Below are positions 17,927-26,911 of a stretch of DNA of 64,000 bases, piece after piece (the stretch's first letter is position 1; every line of letters begins with the position of its first letter). This DNA is from Rosistilla oblonga (GTDB lineage Bacteria; Planctomycetota; Planctomycetia; Pirellulales; Pirellulaceae). The DNA lies in assembly GCF_007751715.1 (NCBI RefSeq), contig NZ_CP036292.1, positions 5,029,339 through 5,093,338 on the forward strand. The letters run 5' to 3'. Both the position numbers and the translations under genes were made by a program. The notes beneath the pieces were generated by a model that was not told where the DNA came from, made no database searches, and saw only the letters and a program-made list of their open reading frames with translations.

Positions 17927-18901
17927 CTAAAAGACAAACTCAAGCGATCCGTTGAAGATATAAGCGCTATCGGTCGCCAAAGTCGTCGGCGAGTTGCTGG
18001 GTCGTTGAGGGTGAACGATCTGAGCCATATCGTCGAAGTACTTGAACCCAATCGACGGTCGAACCCACCAACCGGCAATGCAGACATCGGTCCGAACCGC
18101 CAGGTCGACAGTGGTCGTCGTTTGTTTCAACCCCGCACTGACTTGCGATTCACTGAACAAGGCCCCCGTCCCGAGGTAAATCCTGCTGGTGCCGTGGTAG
18201 TCGGCATCCATTTCGTAGATGCCGTAACGGGCGTCGAAGTAGCAGACTTGGCCAAAGATCGACTGTCGCAGCGTGCCGCGAAACTCACCGCCGAGGTAGT
18301 TCGTGTCGAGATCTTCGATGTATTGCCCGCGAGGGCCAATCTCGAGCCGGGCGTCGGTTTGAAAGTCTTGATCGAACGACATCCAACTGAAACCGCAACC
18401 GATCGTAATGTCGCCCAAACCGATCCAATCGAGGCTAAAGTGATCGCGCAAACCGACATATTTATGCAGATGAAAAACATCGCTGTCGACATTGACCGCC
18501 ATCGAGGTAGATGAACCGACAGCGATGGCACCGAGCCCATCGAGGCTAGGGAACCAGTAGTTTTCGCCCGGCACGGCGTCCGAGAATGTCTGACTCGAAC
18601 CAATCGATCCGGCTCCCGCAATCTGCAAGTCGGATTCGAACATCGTTCGCGTTTCGCCGAAGCGGTAAAAGCCGCCGAGGGTCAACTGGGCTCCAACACC
18701 GGTCTGGTCATCGACAAAGACGTCGTTGACTGGCGTGGCAGAGGTTTTAGTAACCGCTTTGTAATCGGGCAGAACAGGAACCCAAGCACCTGTTGAAAGG
18801 AACCACTGGGCTTCGGCTTTGGCTTCTCGACTAGTCGAGGCGCTGGCCAATGCGATCGTTAAGGAAAATACCCAACATGTGTAGGAATGCCATCTACGCA
18901 C
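17927..18901 (-). CDS. Putative outer-membrane beta-barrel protein, paralogue A
   Basis: 324 residues, probably starting at GTG 18901: a GAGG ribosome-binding site lies 8 bases upstream, and the same GAGGTCnTnCCnGTGCGT arrangement precedes paralogue B. A signal peptide (RRWHSYTCWVFSLTIALASA) is followed by alternating hydrophobic/polar segments with many aromatics, and the protein ends SLEFVF with the terminal Phe typical of outer-membrane barrels. Conserved blocks shared with paralogue B include DVFHLHKYVGLRD, LDWIGLGDITIGCGFSWM and TNYLGGEFRGTLRQSIFGQ. Four cysteines (one in the signal peptide) are unusual for a barrel. It is a member of a family I cannot name; porin or structural role is unknown. 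The 218 bp separating it from the convergent transporter gene hold no clear gene. Confidence 0.75.
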   Translation of the reverse strand: MRRWHSYTCWVFSLTIALASASTSREAKAEAQWFLSTGAWVPVLPDYKAVTKTSATPVNDVFVDDQTGVGAQLTLGGFYRFGETRTMFESDLQIAGAGSIGSSQTFSDAVPGENYWFPSLDGLGAIAVGSSTSMAVNVDSDVFHLHKYVGLRDHFSLDWIGLGDITIGCGFSWMSFDQDFQTDARLEIGPRGQYIEDLDTNYLGGEFRGTLRQSIFGQVCYFDARYGIYEMDADYHGTSRIYLGTGALFSESQVSAGLKQTTTTVDLAVRTDVCIAGWWVRPSIGFKYFDDMAQIVHPQRPSNSPTTLATDSAYIFNGSLEFVF

Positions 18902-19031
18902 AGGTAAGACCTCGCGGGTTGGAGAAACAGATTCGTGTACGTTTCTGTTTCGGGCCATATGCGAGAGCCTGGCTATCAATACCCCCCACAGTCACTGAGA
19001 ACACGCGACCGATGTCCGCTTGGTTGCTCCA

Positions 19032-19052
19032 GCCAAACCTGCCCGGCTTGGC
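19032..19052. promoter_or_regulatory. Conserved inverted repeat upstream of paralogue A
   Basis: GCCAAACC (19032-19039) and GGCTTGGC (19045-19052) form an 8-bp inverted repeat with a 5-base loop and one mismatch. It begins 131 bases from the GTG start. The same element occurs 131 bases from the start of paralogue B (20441-20461), while flanking sequence has diverged more, which suggests a kept regulatory site or leader hairpin. Confidence 0.5.
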
Positions 19053-19121
19053 AAAGATTTCGGGTCGCATCGATTTTGCAGATTGGCAAACTTTGCAGCT
19101 GCGAAGCACATCAACATGAAG

Positions 19122-19200
19122 TTTTTCGTTTAACCGCGGGCCCCTCTGGACGGGCTGGCGCTAAAAACGCGGGGCGATGCCCACGCGGTTAAACGAAAAA
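19122..19200. repeat. Solitary palindromic element with 17-bp perfect inverted ends
   Basis: Seventy-nine bases bounded by a perfect 17-bp inverted repeat (TTTTTCGTTTAACCGCG and its complement). The inner part reads ggggcgatgcccacgcgg near the right end. The CGTTTAACCGCG termini are the same as those of the 113-bp elements at 22819-23701, so this is an isolated, shorter family member. It lies in the 440-bp gap between the two barrel genes, where I see no coding gene. The outer T/A tracts would also allow it to act as a bidirectional terminator. Confidence 0.75.
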
Positions 19201-19341
19201 GACGACTTGCTGATTGCTTGGCGACAAATCCACGGGCACGTTCAATGGAGATTGCCATCGGAAAGAAAAGACATCGGCCCGGGATGGGCCACGCGCGTCG
19301 AGATACTTTCAACACACGTGAGCCCTTGATTGCGGAGAGTT

Positions 19342-20310
19342 CTAGAAGGAGAACTCGATCGATCCGTTGAAGATATAGGCGTTGTCGGTCGTCAGCGACG
19401 TACCTACCCCACCCGGCGAACGCTCGATCTGAGCCATGTCGTCGAAGTACTTCACCCCGATCATTGGGCGAACCAGCCATCCGCCAACGCAAACGTCGGT
19501 TCGCAAGGCGAGTTCCGCCGTTGTCGTCGTCTGCTTCAGGCTCGTGCTGAGCTGCGATCGATCCATCAGCGCACCGACCGCATTATGGTAGGTGCTGGTA
19601 CCATAGTAGTCGGCGTCCATCTCGTAGATGCCGTAGCGGGCGTCGAGGTAACAGATCTGACCGAAGATCGATTGCCGCAACGTGCCGCGAAATTCACCGC
19701 CGAGGTAGTTGGTGTCGAGGTCTTCGAGATATTGTCCGCGACGGCCATCGCCGAATCGGGCATCGGACTGGAAGTCTTGATCGAACAACATCCAGCTGAA
19801 ACCGCAGCCGATCGTGATGTCACCCAAACCGATCCAATCGAGGCTAAAGCGATCGCGCAAACCGACATATTTGTGCAGATGGAAGATATCGCTGTCCACA
19901 TTCATCGACAACGTTTCGCCAGCGCCCGTCACCCCCAAGGAACTACCACTGAGGCTGTCGAAACTACCTTCGCTCGCCGCCCCTGGGTCGGTGAACGTTC
20001 CGCTCGACCCCATCGATCCGATTCCGGCGATCTGCAGGTCGGATTCAATCATCGTTCGCGTAGGGGCGAAGTGGTAGAATCCGCCAAGGGTCAATTGGGC
20101 TCCGGCATCGGTCTGATCGTCGGAGAACAGATCGGTACTCGAGACGCCGTCCAAAATCGAACCGGCTTTATATTCGGGTAGGACGGGCACCCAAGCACCC
20201 GCCGAAAGGAAAAACTGTGGCTGCGCACAGGCATCTCGATCGATCAAAGCGCCAGCTAAAGCGATTGCCAATGAGAATGCCATACGCGCGGAGGAGTGCA
20301 GTTTACGCAC
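19342..20310 (-). CDS. Putative outer-membrane beta-barrel protein, paralogue B
   Basis: 322 residues from GTG 20310, with GGGAGG eight bases upstream; longer upstream ATG frames would lack a usable signal peptide at the N-terminus. The signal peptide (MRKLHSSARMAFSLAIALAGALIDRDACA) is followed by a barrel-like protein ending SIEFSF. It is clearly homologous along its full length to paralogue A (shared FLSxGAWVPVLPxYK, QTxAGAQLTLGGFY, DARYGIYEMDADY). The two genes are in the same orientation about 440 bp apart, a tandem duplication including leader DNA. Divergence is greatest around residues 55-60 and 110-150, which may be surface loops. Function is unknown. Confidence 0.75.
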   Translation of the reverse strand: MRKLHSSARMAFSLAIALAGALIDRDACAQPQFFLSAGAWVPVLPEYKAGSILDGVSSTDLFSDDQTDAGAQLTLGGFYHFAPTRTMIESDLQIAGIGSMGSSGTFTDPGAASEGSFDSLSGSSLGVTGAGETLSMNVDSDIFHLHKYVGLRDRFSLDWIGLGDITIGCGFSWMLFDQDFQSDARFGDGRRGQYLEDLDTNYLGGEFRGTLRQSIFGQICYLDARYGIYEMDADYYGTSTYHNAVGALMDRSQLSTSLKQTTTTAELALRTDVCVGGWLVRPMIGVKYFDDMAQIERSPGGVGTSLTTDNAYIFNGSIEFSF

Positions 20311-20440
20311 GGGGAGGACCTCCCGGTTTGAGAAACAGAGTTGTGTAAAGAGTTCTTTCGACTCCGTTTCGGTGGCATCGCTAGCATTTTGATTTGGCGG
20401 CCGTGGAGATTCCCAAACCGCAGACCGCTTGAACGCTCCA

Positions 20441-20461
20441 GCCAAACCTGGACGGCTTGGC
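20441..20461. promoter_or_regulatory. Conserved inverted repeat upstream of paralogue B
   Basis: GCCAAACC (20441-20448) pairs with GGCTTGGC (20454-20461) around a 5-base loop. Position and sequence match the element before paralogue A. It also lies 156 bases before the divergent peptidase ATG at 20617, so it could act on either gene. The rest of 20311-20616 holds no gene that I recognise. Confidence 0.5.
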
Positions 20462-20616
20462 AAAGCTGACACGTTGGATTGATTCTGCCAGCGGCAATGT
20501 CTAGGCTGAGCGGCCGATGCGACTGGAATCTCAAGGATCTTGGTTCTAGGCTTAACCTATGTAATTTGTTCCCAATCCGTTCGCGCCGCGGTCGCGAACT
20601 TTGCTGGAGATATCCG

Positions 20617-22758
20617 ATGCGTGGTTTTCCTTTATTTCAACGCCTGCTTTTGATCGCCGCGGTTTGCCCGGCGACGATCCAGAGCGTCAATGCAGTAGAC
20701 AACGGAGTCGAACAACCGATGAGTGCGATGCTGGAACCATGGACTGGCCCTTTTGGCGGCGTCCCCCCTTGGAACTTGGTCCGCCAAGAAGAGTTTGTCG
20801 CCGCTTTCGATCGAGCGATCGACCAGGCGCAACAGGAGATCGATGCGATCGCCAACAATCCCGAACCGCCCACCTTCGAGAACACGATCGTGGCGTTGGA
20901 ACAGGCGGGGCGCACGTTGGAGCGGCTCGATACTCTGTTCAGCGTTCACTCGTCGAATCTGAATCTCGGTCCGATCCCCGACATCGAACGAGCCGTCTCG
21001 CCCAAGCTGGCTGAACATGCCGATAAGATCACGCAAAACGAAAAGTTGTTCGCGCGGATCGAAGCCGTTTTCCAAAGCGATGAGAAATCGAAACTGACGC
21101 TCGCCCAACAGCGTCTACTCGACGACCGCTACCGCAACTTCGTTCGCAAGGGAGCCAAGCTGGACTCCGCCGCGAAGAAGAAGCTGTCGCAGATCAACAT
21201 GCGGCTGGCCAGTCTGTTCACCGACTTCAGCCAAAACGTATTGCACGACGAACAGAGCTACGTCACCTGGATCGATGACGCCGCGCGACTCAAGGGCCTA
21301 CCCGAATCCGTCGTCGCCGCGATGGCGTCAGCCGCGAAAGAACGAGGCAAGCCGGGGCAATGGGCGGTCACCAACACGCGTTCGTCGATGGATCCCGTCC
21401 TCACCTACGCCGACGATCGCCCACTGCGCGAAGAGGTTTGGCGTACCTATTACAACCGTGGCGACAACGGCGACGCACACGACAACAACACGCTGATCGC
21501 GGAGATCCTGAAGCTGCGTCGGACGCGAGCGAACATGTTGGGCTATCCAACGCACGCCGACTGGCGGCTGGAAGGAACGATGGCCAAGACGCCCCAAGCG
21601 ACGATGGATCTGATGATGCAGGTCTGGCCCAAGGCGGTCGCTCGGGTTCAAGAAGAAGTTGCCGACATGCAAAAAATCGCCGACGAAGAAGGGGCGAAGA
21701 TCAAGATCGAACCTTGGGATTATCGCTATTACGCCGAGAAGGTCCGCAAAGCGAAATACGATCTCGATTTCAACGAAGTCAAACCGTACCTGCAACTGGA
21801 GAAGCTGCGGGAAGGGATGATGTGGGCCGCGGGCGAACTGTTTGGCCTGCAGTTCAAAGAGACGACCGATCTGCCCGTCTTCCATCCCGACGTCCGCGTC
21901 TGGGAAGTGAACGATGCCGATGGCAACCACGTCGGTCTGTGGTACTTCGATCCGTATGCTCGCGAAGGGAAGCGCAGCGGAGCGTGGATGAGCGCCTATC
22001 GTGCTCAAGAGAATATCGATCAACCGATCACGACGATCGTTTCGAACAACTCCAACTTTGTCAAAGGTGCTCCCGGCGAACCGGTCCTGATTTCGTGGGA
22101 CGATGCGGTCACGCTGTTCCACGAATTTGGACACGCACTGCACGGCTTGTGCAGCAACGTCCAATACCCTTCGCAATCGGGCACCTCCGTCGCCCGCGAC
22201 TATGTCGAATTCCCCAGCCAATTGTTGGAACACTGGCTCGACACGCCCGAGGTGCTCAGCCGCTACTGTGTCCATCATCAGACCGGCCAACCGATGCCAC
22301 AGGAACTGGCGGACAAGATCGCCAACGCGGCGACGTTCAACCAAGGCTTTGGAACCGTCGAATATTTGGCCAGTGCGTTGATCGACATGAAGCTGCACAC
22401 GTCGGATCGCGACGAGATCGATCCCGATGCGTTCGAACGCGAAACGCTGAAGGAGATCGGAATGCCGGACGAACTGCCGATGCGACACCGCACGCCGCAC
22501 TTCCAGCACATCTTTGCCAGCGACAGTTATTCGGCCGGCTACTACAGCTATCTGTGGAGCGACGCGTTGACTGCGGATGCGGCGGAGGTGTTCGACGAAG
22601 CAGGCAGCTACTACGACGAAGCGACAGCCAAACGGTTGTACGATTCGGTGCTGAGCGTTGGCGACACGATCGACCCAGCCGACGGATTCCGCGCCTTCCG
22701 CGGACGCGATGTCGACACCAGCGCCCTGCTCCGCAAGCGTGGCTTCCCAACGAAGTAG
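20617..22758 (+). CDS. Secreted M3-family oligopeptidase (Dcp/thimet type)
   Basis: 713 residues. The zinc site is LFHEFGHALHG (His502, Glu503, His506), and the family-typical YYSYLWSDALTAD is near the C-terminus. Upstream is WYFDPYAREGKRSGAWM, also typical of M3 oligopeptidases/peptidyl-dipeptidases. ATG 20617 is chosen since GGAGA lies six bases upstream and it directly precedes a signal peptide (MRGFPLFQRLLLIAAVCPATIQSVNA); the longer upstream frame would bury that peptide. Cytosolic M3 enzymes lack signal peptides, so this one probably degrades oligopeptides in the periplasm. It starts divergently from paralogue B. Confidence 0.92.
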   Translation: MRGFPLFQRLLLIAAVCPATIQSVNAVDNGVEQPMSAMLEPWTGPFGGVPPWNLVRQEEFVAAFDRAIDQAQQEIDAIANNPEPPTFENTIVALEQAGRTLERLDTLFSVHSSNLNLGPIPDIERAVSPKLAEHADKITQNEKLFARIEAVFQSDEKSKLTLAQQRLLDDRYRNFVRKGAKLDSAAKKKLSQINMRLASLFTDFSQNVLHDEQSYVTWIDDAARLKGLPESVVAAMASAAKERGKPGQWAVTNTRSSMDPVLTYADDRPLREEVWRTYYNRGDNGDAHDNNTLIAEILKLRRTRANMLGYPTHADWRLEGTMAKTPQATMDLMMQVWPKAVARVQEEVADMQKIADEEGAKIKIEPWDYRYYAEKVRKAKYDLDFNEVKPYLQLEKLREGMMWAAGELFGLQFKETTDLPVFHPDVRVWEVNDADGNHVGLWYFDPYAREGKRSGAWMSAYRAQENIDQPITTIVSNNSNFVKGAPGEPVLISWDDAVTLFHEFGHALHGLCSNVQYPSQSGTSVARDYVEFPSQLLEHWLDTPEVLSRYCVHHQTGQPMPQELADKIANAATFNQGFGTVEYLASALIDMKLHTSDRDEIDPDAFERETLKEIGMPDELPMRHRTPHFQHIFASDSYSAGYYSYLWSDALTADAAEVFDEAGSYYDEATAKRLYDSVLSVGDTIDPADGFRAFRGRDVDTSALLRKRGFPTK

Positions 22759-22818
22759 CAGCGGAGGCAGCAAGCCGCCATGTTCGATCGTCTCGCGGGA
22801 CGATCTAGCTCGATCGTC

Positions 22819-23701
22819 TCGTTTAACCGCGTGGGCAACGCCCCGCGCGTTCCCACTGCGGCACAAACGAACAGGCACGCGCCAAACCACCTCGCTACGG
22901 AGCGCGGCCCGGTGGGCACGCGGTTAAACGACTGAGCCAACCGACCTCATTGTGCGCTCGCTCCAGCCCCTCTCGTTTAACCGCGTGGGCAACGCCCCGC
23001 GCGTTCCCACTGCGGCACAAACGAACAGGCACGCGCCCAACCACCTCGCTACGGAGCGCGGCCCGATGGGCACGCGGTTAAACGACTGAGCCAACCGACC
23101 TCCTCGCAAGCTCGCTCCAGCCCCTCTCGTTTAACCGTGCGGGCAACGCCCCGCGCGTTCTCCATGCGGCACAAGCTAACAGGCACGCGCCGAACCACTC
23201 CGGTGCGACGCGCGGCCCGATGGGCACGCGGTTAAACGACTGAGCCAACCGACCTCATTGTGCGCTCGCTCCAGCCCCTCTCGTATAACCGCGCGGGCAA
23301 CGCCCCGCGCGTCCCCACTGCGGCACAAACGAACAGGCACGCGCCCAACCACCTCGCTACGGAGCGCAGCCCGATGGGCACGCGGTTAAACGACTGAGCC
23401 AACCGACCTCCTCGCAAGCTCGCTCCAGCCCCTCTCGTTTAACCGCGCGGGCAACGCCCCGCGCGTTCTCCATGCGGCACAAGCTAACAGGCACGCGCCG
23501 AACCACTCCGGTGCGACGCGCGGCCCGATGGGCACGCGGTTAAACGACTGAGCCAACCGACCTCATTGTGCGCTCGCTCCAGCCCCTCTCGTATAACCGC
23601 GCGGGCAACGCCCCGCGCGTCCTCAATGCGGCACAAGCGAACAGGCACGCGACAAACCACCTCACTACGGAGCGCGGACCGGTGGGCACGCGGTTAAACT
23701 A
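22819..23701. repeat. Six-copy array of 113-bp palindromic elements, 154-bp period
   Basis: Six units start at 22819, 22973, 23127, 23281, 23435 and 23589, exactly 154 bp apart. Each is 113 bp, opens with TCGTTTAACCGCG (or TCGTATAACCG) and closes with CGCGGTTAAACGA, so each can fold into a long hairpin. The 41-bp linkers alternate between a cctcattgtgcgctcgctcc and a cctcctcgcaagctcgctcc version. Units 2 and 4 are near-identical and units 3 and 5 differ by about one base, so the array grew by 308-bp dimers. Short frames through the units (for instance antisense at 22924-23109 and 23232-23417) just repeat the same peptide and are not genes. Sequence from 22759 to 22818 and 23702 to 23940 shows nothing recognisable. 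Confidence 0.92.
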
Positions 23702-23940
23702 CTGGGGCAACGCCGCTCGGGGCTTGGGAGATGATTGATCCCATCTGTCTGATCCGACCTGGCTCCGGGCAAATTCAGTTCTCCGAGGTGTTCCCAGCGG
23801 AATACTCCTCACCGAACTTCTCCTCCCAGGCGACAAATGCAGCGAAAAGAGTGGCTGCGTTTTTGCTTTCGCAAGGGGATATCCTACGTTTGAATCGCAC
23901 AGAACCTCCCCTTCGATTCGAATTTAGGCAACCACCAACG

Positions 23941-24828
23941 ATGACAACTGCGACCGCAACGACCAAGTTAAGCGAAGTTTTAACCGCCGCTCAACTGCCG
24001 GCGTTGCCGCAAAGTGCGATCACGTTGTTGCAACTTTCGCAAGATCCCAACAACGGTCCCGCGGAATTCGCTCGCCCGATCGAAGCCGATCCCGGGCTGC
24101 TGGGACAGGTTCTCAAGTTCGTCAACTCCGCCTACTTCGGCTTCTCCCGTGAGATCGCCAGCGTTCAACAAGCCCTAACGCTTGTCGGGGTCCGAGCGAT
24201 CACCAACTTTGCACTTTGGAGTGCTGTCTTCAGCCTGGTCCCGAATCCAAAGTTTGGTGCTTTCGATCTAAAGGGGCTTTGGCAGGATTCGCTGCGTCGC
24301 GGGCTGTTCGCACGCCTGTTGGGACGCCAACTGAAACTGCGTGAAGCGGAGGATCTGTTTGCCGGAGCATTGCTGCAAGACATGGCGATCCCGTTGCTGT
24401 TGAAAGAATTACCCGAACAATACGCTCCGCTGCTGGAGCGTCGCATAAGCGAAAACGCTCGGCTCAGCAGCCTCGAGAAAGAATTCTTCGGCTGGGATCA
24501 TGCCGAAGCCGCCGGCGTGTTGGCTCGCAAGTGGAACCTGCCCGAAGAGTTTGCCGGGCTGATGGAAAACCACACGCAATTGGATCAACTGCTCGCCGGC
24601 GGAGAAACACTCCGCGGCCGCGCGTGCGTCGCCTTGGCGTCGCTGTTGCCCAGCTGCAACGATCCGAACTGGAACGAAAAGGACTTGTTCGTCGCTGGCT
24701 ACCGACAGCTCGTCGGATCGACCGACGACCTCAAATCGCTGCTGCAAGACGTCGATGAGAGCGCCGAAAAATTCGCGCCGCTGCTGAAGCTGCCCGTGCC
24801 GCAAGTCAAACTGACCAATCTGGTCTAG
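23941..24828 (+). CDS. HDOD-domain signalling protein
   Basis: 295 residues with one HDOD domain (about 15-220): LPALPQSAITLLQLSQDP, a typical entry, then DPGLLGQVLKFVNSAYFGF, VQQALTLVGVRAITNFAL and the ALLQDMAIPLL stretch. HDOD proteins are related to HD phosphohydrolases but usually lack the metal ligands and act in signalling, stress or motility control. No receiver, GGDEF or EAL domain is attached, so its partner is unknown. The ATG at 23941 is chosen because the frame before it (from 23731) resembles nothing and includes the edge of the repeat region. It converges on feoB with a 25-bp gap. Confidence 0.85.
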   Translation: MTTATATTKLSEVLTAAQLPALPQSAITLLQLSQDPNNGPAEFARPIEADPGLLGQVLKFVNSAYFGFSREIASVQQALTLVGVRAITNFALWSAVFSLVPNPKFGAFDLKGLWQDSLRRGLFARLLGRQLKLREAEDLFAGALLQDMAIPLLLKELPEQYAPLLERRISENARLSSLEKEFFGWDHAEAAGVLARKWNLPEEFAGLMENHTQLDQLLAGGETLRGRACVALASLLPSCNDPNWNEKDLFVAGYRQLVGSTDDLKSLLQDVDESAEKFAPLLKLPVPQVKLTNLV

Positions 24829-24853
24829 TTCGGCCAAACCGGACCGCGATCGA

Positions 24854-26845
24854 TCAAGCACCTAGAAAATAGAGACTCGCTTGATAGGTGATCAACGCGC
24901 CGACGTAAGCGACCAGCGTCATATAGACCAACTGGAACGCGGGCCACTTCCAACCCTTCAGCTCGCGTTTCACGACGACCAACGTCGGGAAGCACTGCAT
25001 CGCAAAGATGTAGAAGATCAACAAGCTCAGGCAGGTCGGCGTCGTAAAGACCAGACCGCCGCTGGCGTCGCGAGCCTGCCGCAGCGAACCGAGCAAGCCC
25101 TCCTCCTCGTCTCCCGCACCGTACAAAACGGCCAAGGTCGAGACCATCACTTCGCGGGCGGCAAACGAATTGATCACTCCCACGCTCAATCGCCAATCGT
25201 AGCCCAGCGGTGCAAACGCCGGCTGGATGAATTTGCCCATCCGACCCGCGATCGAATATTCGCTCTGCGCCTGAGCCAACATCGTGTCGTAAGCCTCGGT
25301 ATCACCGCTCGCCTCGACTTGGCTCAATTGATTCTGCCAGCTGGTCGGCAGCATGTCAGGGGTCGCTTTCGGATAGGTGGCCAACACCCACAGGACCAAC
25401 GAGAAGACTAAGATCGTCGTTCCCGCCTTGCGAACAAACAGACGCGATTGGTCCAGGCTGGTCGTCAACGCGTTCCGCAGCGACGGCAGGCGATAGGGTG
25501 GCAGTTCGATCACCAACGGTTTCGTTTTGCCCGGCAAAATCGTGCGTCGGAAGACGAAACTGATCGCCAACGCGCCGATGATGGCGATCGCATATGCCGC
25601 GGCAAACGTGAGCCCCGCCAAGACGGCGTTGTCGGGGAACATCAACGCCACGACCATCGCAAAGACGGGCAGACGAGCCGAACAGGTCATCAAAGGAATG
25701 ATCAGGATCGTGTTCAATCGGTCGCGGCGATCGTCGATCACGCGGCTGGACATGATCGCGGGAATCGCACACGCGTGAGCGGCCAAGAAGGGGACAAACG
25801 CTTTGCCTGGCAGACCGACACGATGCATCAAGCGGTCCATCACAAACGCCGCTCGCGCCAGGTAACCCGAATCTTCCAACAGCGTGATCATAAAGAACAG
25901 GATGAAGATCTGCGGCAGGAAGACCAACATTCCCCCCACGCCACCGATCAATCCTTCGGTGATCAGATCGCGAAAATCGCCTTCGGGCAAAAAGCCGCCG
26001 ACCAGTTCCGACGTGGAGGCGAACATGCCATCCAACCAATCCATCGGGAACGAGGCTAACCAAAAGATCAACATGAACACGACAGCCATCAACGTGGCAA
26101 AGCAGGCGAGCCCTACCCAGCGATGCGTGACGATCCGGTCGATCTTTTCATTAGTGTAGGTCCGCCCCGTCTGTTCCCCTTGTACGCTGCGGCGAGTCAG
26201 ATCGGTTGCCCAGCGGAAGCGACTGGAATATTGGCATCCGCTGCATCCGGCGCACGCGGCCGAACTGCCGCACGTGCCGGTAACCGGTTGTTTCACCAAC
26301 GCCGTCAATTTGTTCAACAGCTCGTCGAGGTTGCGACCATGCCGAGCCGCAATCGGGACGACTTCGCATCCCAGTTCTTCGCTCAATTGATCGACGCTAA
26401 TCTCCAGCCCATTGGCTTCGGCTTCGTCGATCATATTGAGCGCGACGATCGTCGGTCGGCCCAGTTCCAGGATCTGGCTGCCGAAGACGAGGTTGCGAGT
26501 CAGCTGTGTTGCATCGAGGACCAACACGATCACATCGGGGATCGCTTTGTCCCCCAATTTTCCCATCAACGCGTCGCGCGTCACCTCTTCCTCGGGACTG
26601 ATCCCTTCGAGACTGTAAGCTCCCGGCAGATCGACCAATTGGTGAACTTCGCCATCCAACACGATGGTCGCTTGGCGATGATCGACCGTCGTACCGGGGA
26701 AGTTCGCCGTCTTGGCGCGCAGCCCCGTCAGCGAATTAAAGAGCGTTGTCTTCCCGGCGTTGGGGTTTCCGACCAAAGCGATCGACATGGACGCTTGGGA
26801 TGACTGCCCCAGGACGGGCAACGGAATCGAAGTCGCTTCAGACAC
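24854..26845 (-). CDS. feoB: Ferrous iron transporter FeoB
   Basis: 663 residues from the preferred GTG 26845. The G-domain has GNPNAGKTTLFN (G1), FPGTTVD (G2), DLPGAYSL (G3) and NMID (G4), followed by about eight membrane segments with the two Gate motifs (SGYLARAAFVMDRLMHRVG, TCSARLPV) and AHACAIPAIM. It imports Fe2+ across the inner membrane. Between G-domain and membrane part is an unusual cysteine cluster, CGSSAACAGCSGCQ (Cys192, 198, 201, 204). The start is uncertain: TTG 26896 and ATG 26788 (MSIALVGNPNAGK) are also possible; the GTG gives a short leader and is 66 bp after feoA. FeoA is encoded just upstream on the same strand; no FeoC was seen. Confidence 0.93.
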   Translation of the reverse strand: MSEATSIPLPVLGQSSQASMSIALVGNPNAGKTTLFNSLTGLRAKTANFPGTTVDHRQATIVLDGEVHQLVDLPGAYSLEGISPEEEVTRDALMGKLGDKAIPDVIVLVLDATQLTRNLVFGSQILELGRPTIVALNMIDEAEANGLEISVDQLSEELGCEVVPIAARHGRNLDELLNKLTALVKQPVTGTCGSSAACAGCSGCQYSSRFRWATDLTRRSVQGEQTGRTYTNEKIDRIVTHRWVGLACFATLMAVVFMLIFWLASFPMDWLDGMFASTSELVGGFLPEGDFRDLITEGLIGGVGGMLVFLPQIFILFFMITLLEDSGYLARAAFVMDRLMHRVGLPGKAFVPFLAAHACAIPAIMSSRVIDDRRDRLNTILIIPLMTCSARLPVFAMVVALMFPDNAVLAGLTFAAAYAIAIIGALAISFVFRRTILPGKTKPLVIELPPYRLPSLRNALTTSLDQSRLFVRKAGTTILVFSLVLWVLATYPKATPDMLPTSWQNQLSQVEASGDTEAYDTMLAQAQSEYSIAGRMGKFIQPAFAPLGYDWRLSVGVINSFAAREVMVSTLAVLYGAGDEEEGLLGSLRQARDASGGLVFTTPTCLSLLIFYIFAMQCFPTLVVVKRELKGWKWPAFQLVYMTLVAYVGALITYQASLYFLGA

Positions 26846-26911
26846 GTGGCAGTCCAAATCGAAGGGTTTTGATGGTGGGGGCAAATACTGGAGCAAGCAT
26901 CGCGATGGTCG

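Noticed and set aside
17768-18514. Plus-strand frame over barrel paralogue A
   Set aside because: Its counterpart over paralogue B looks similar only because the barrel genes are homologous; no independent gene signals.
21328-22890. 520-codon minus-strand frame opposite the M3 peptidase
   Set aside because: Shadow frame; its 3' end also runs into the repeat array.
22819-23701. CRISPR array
   Set aside because: The period is regular, but the units are 113 bp with long inverted arms, the 41-bp linkers are not unique, and no cas gene is present.
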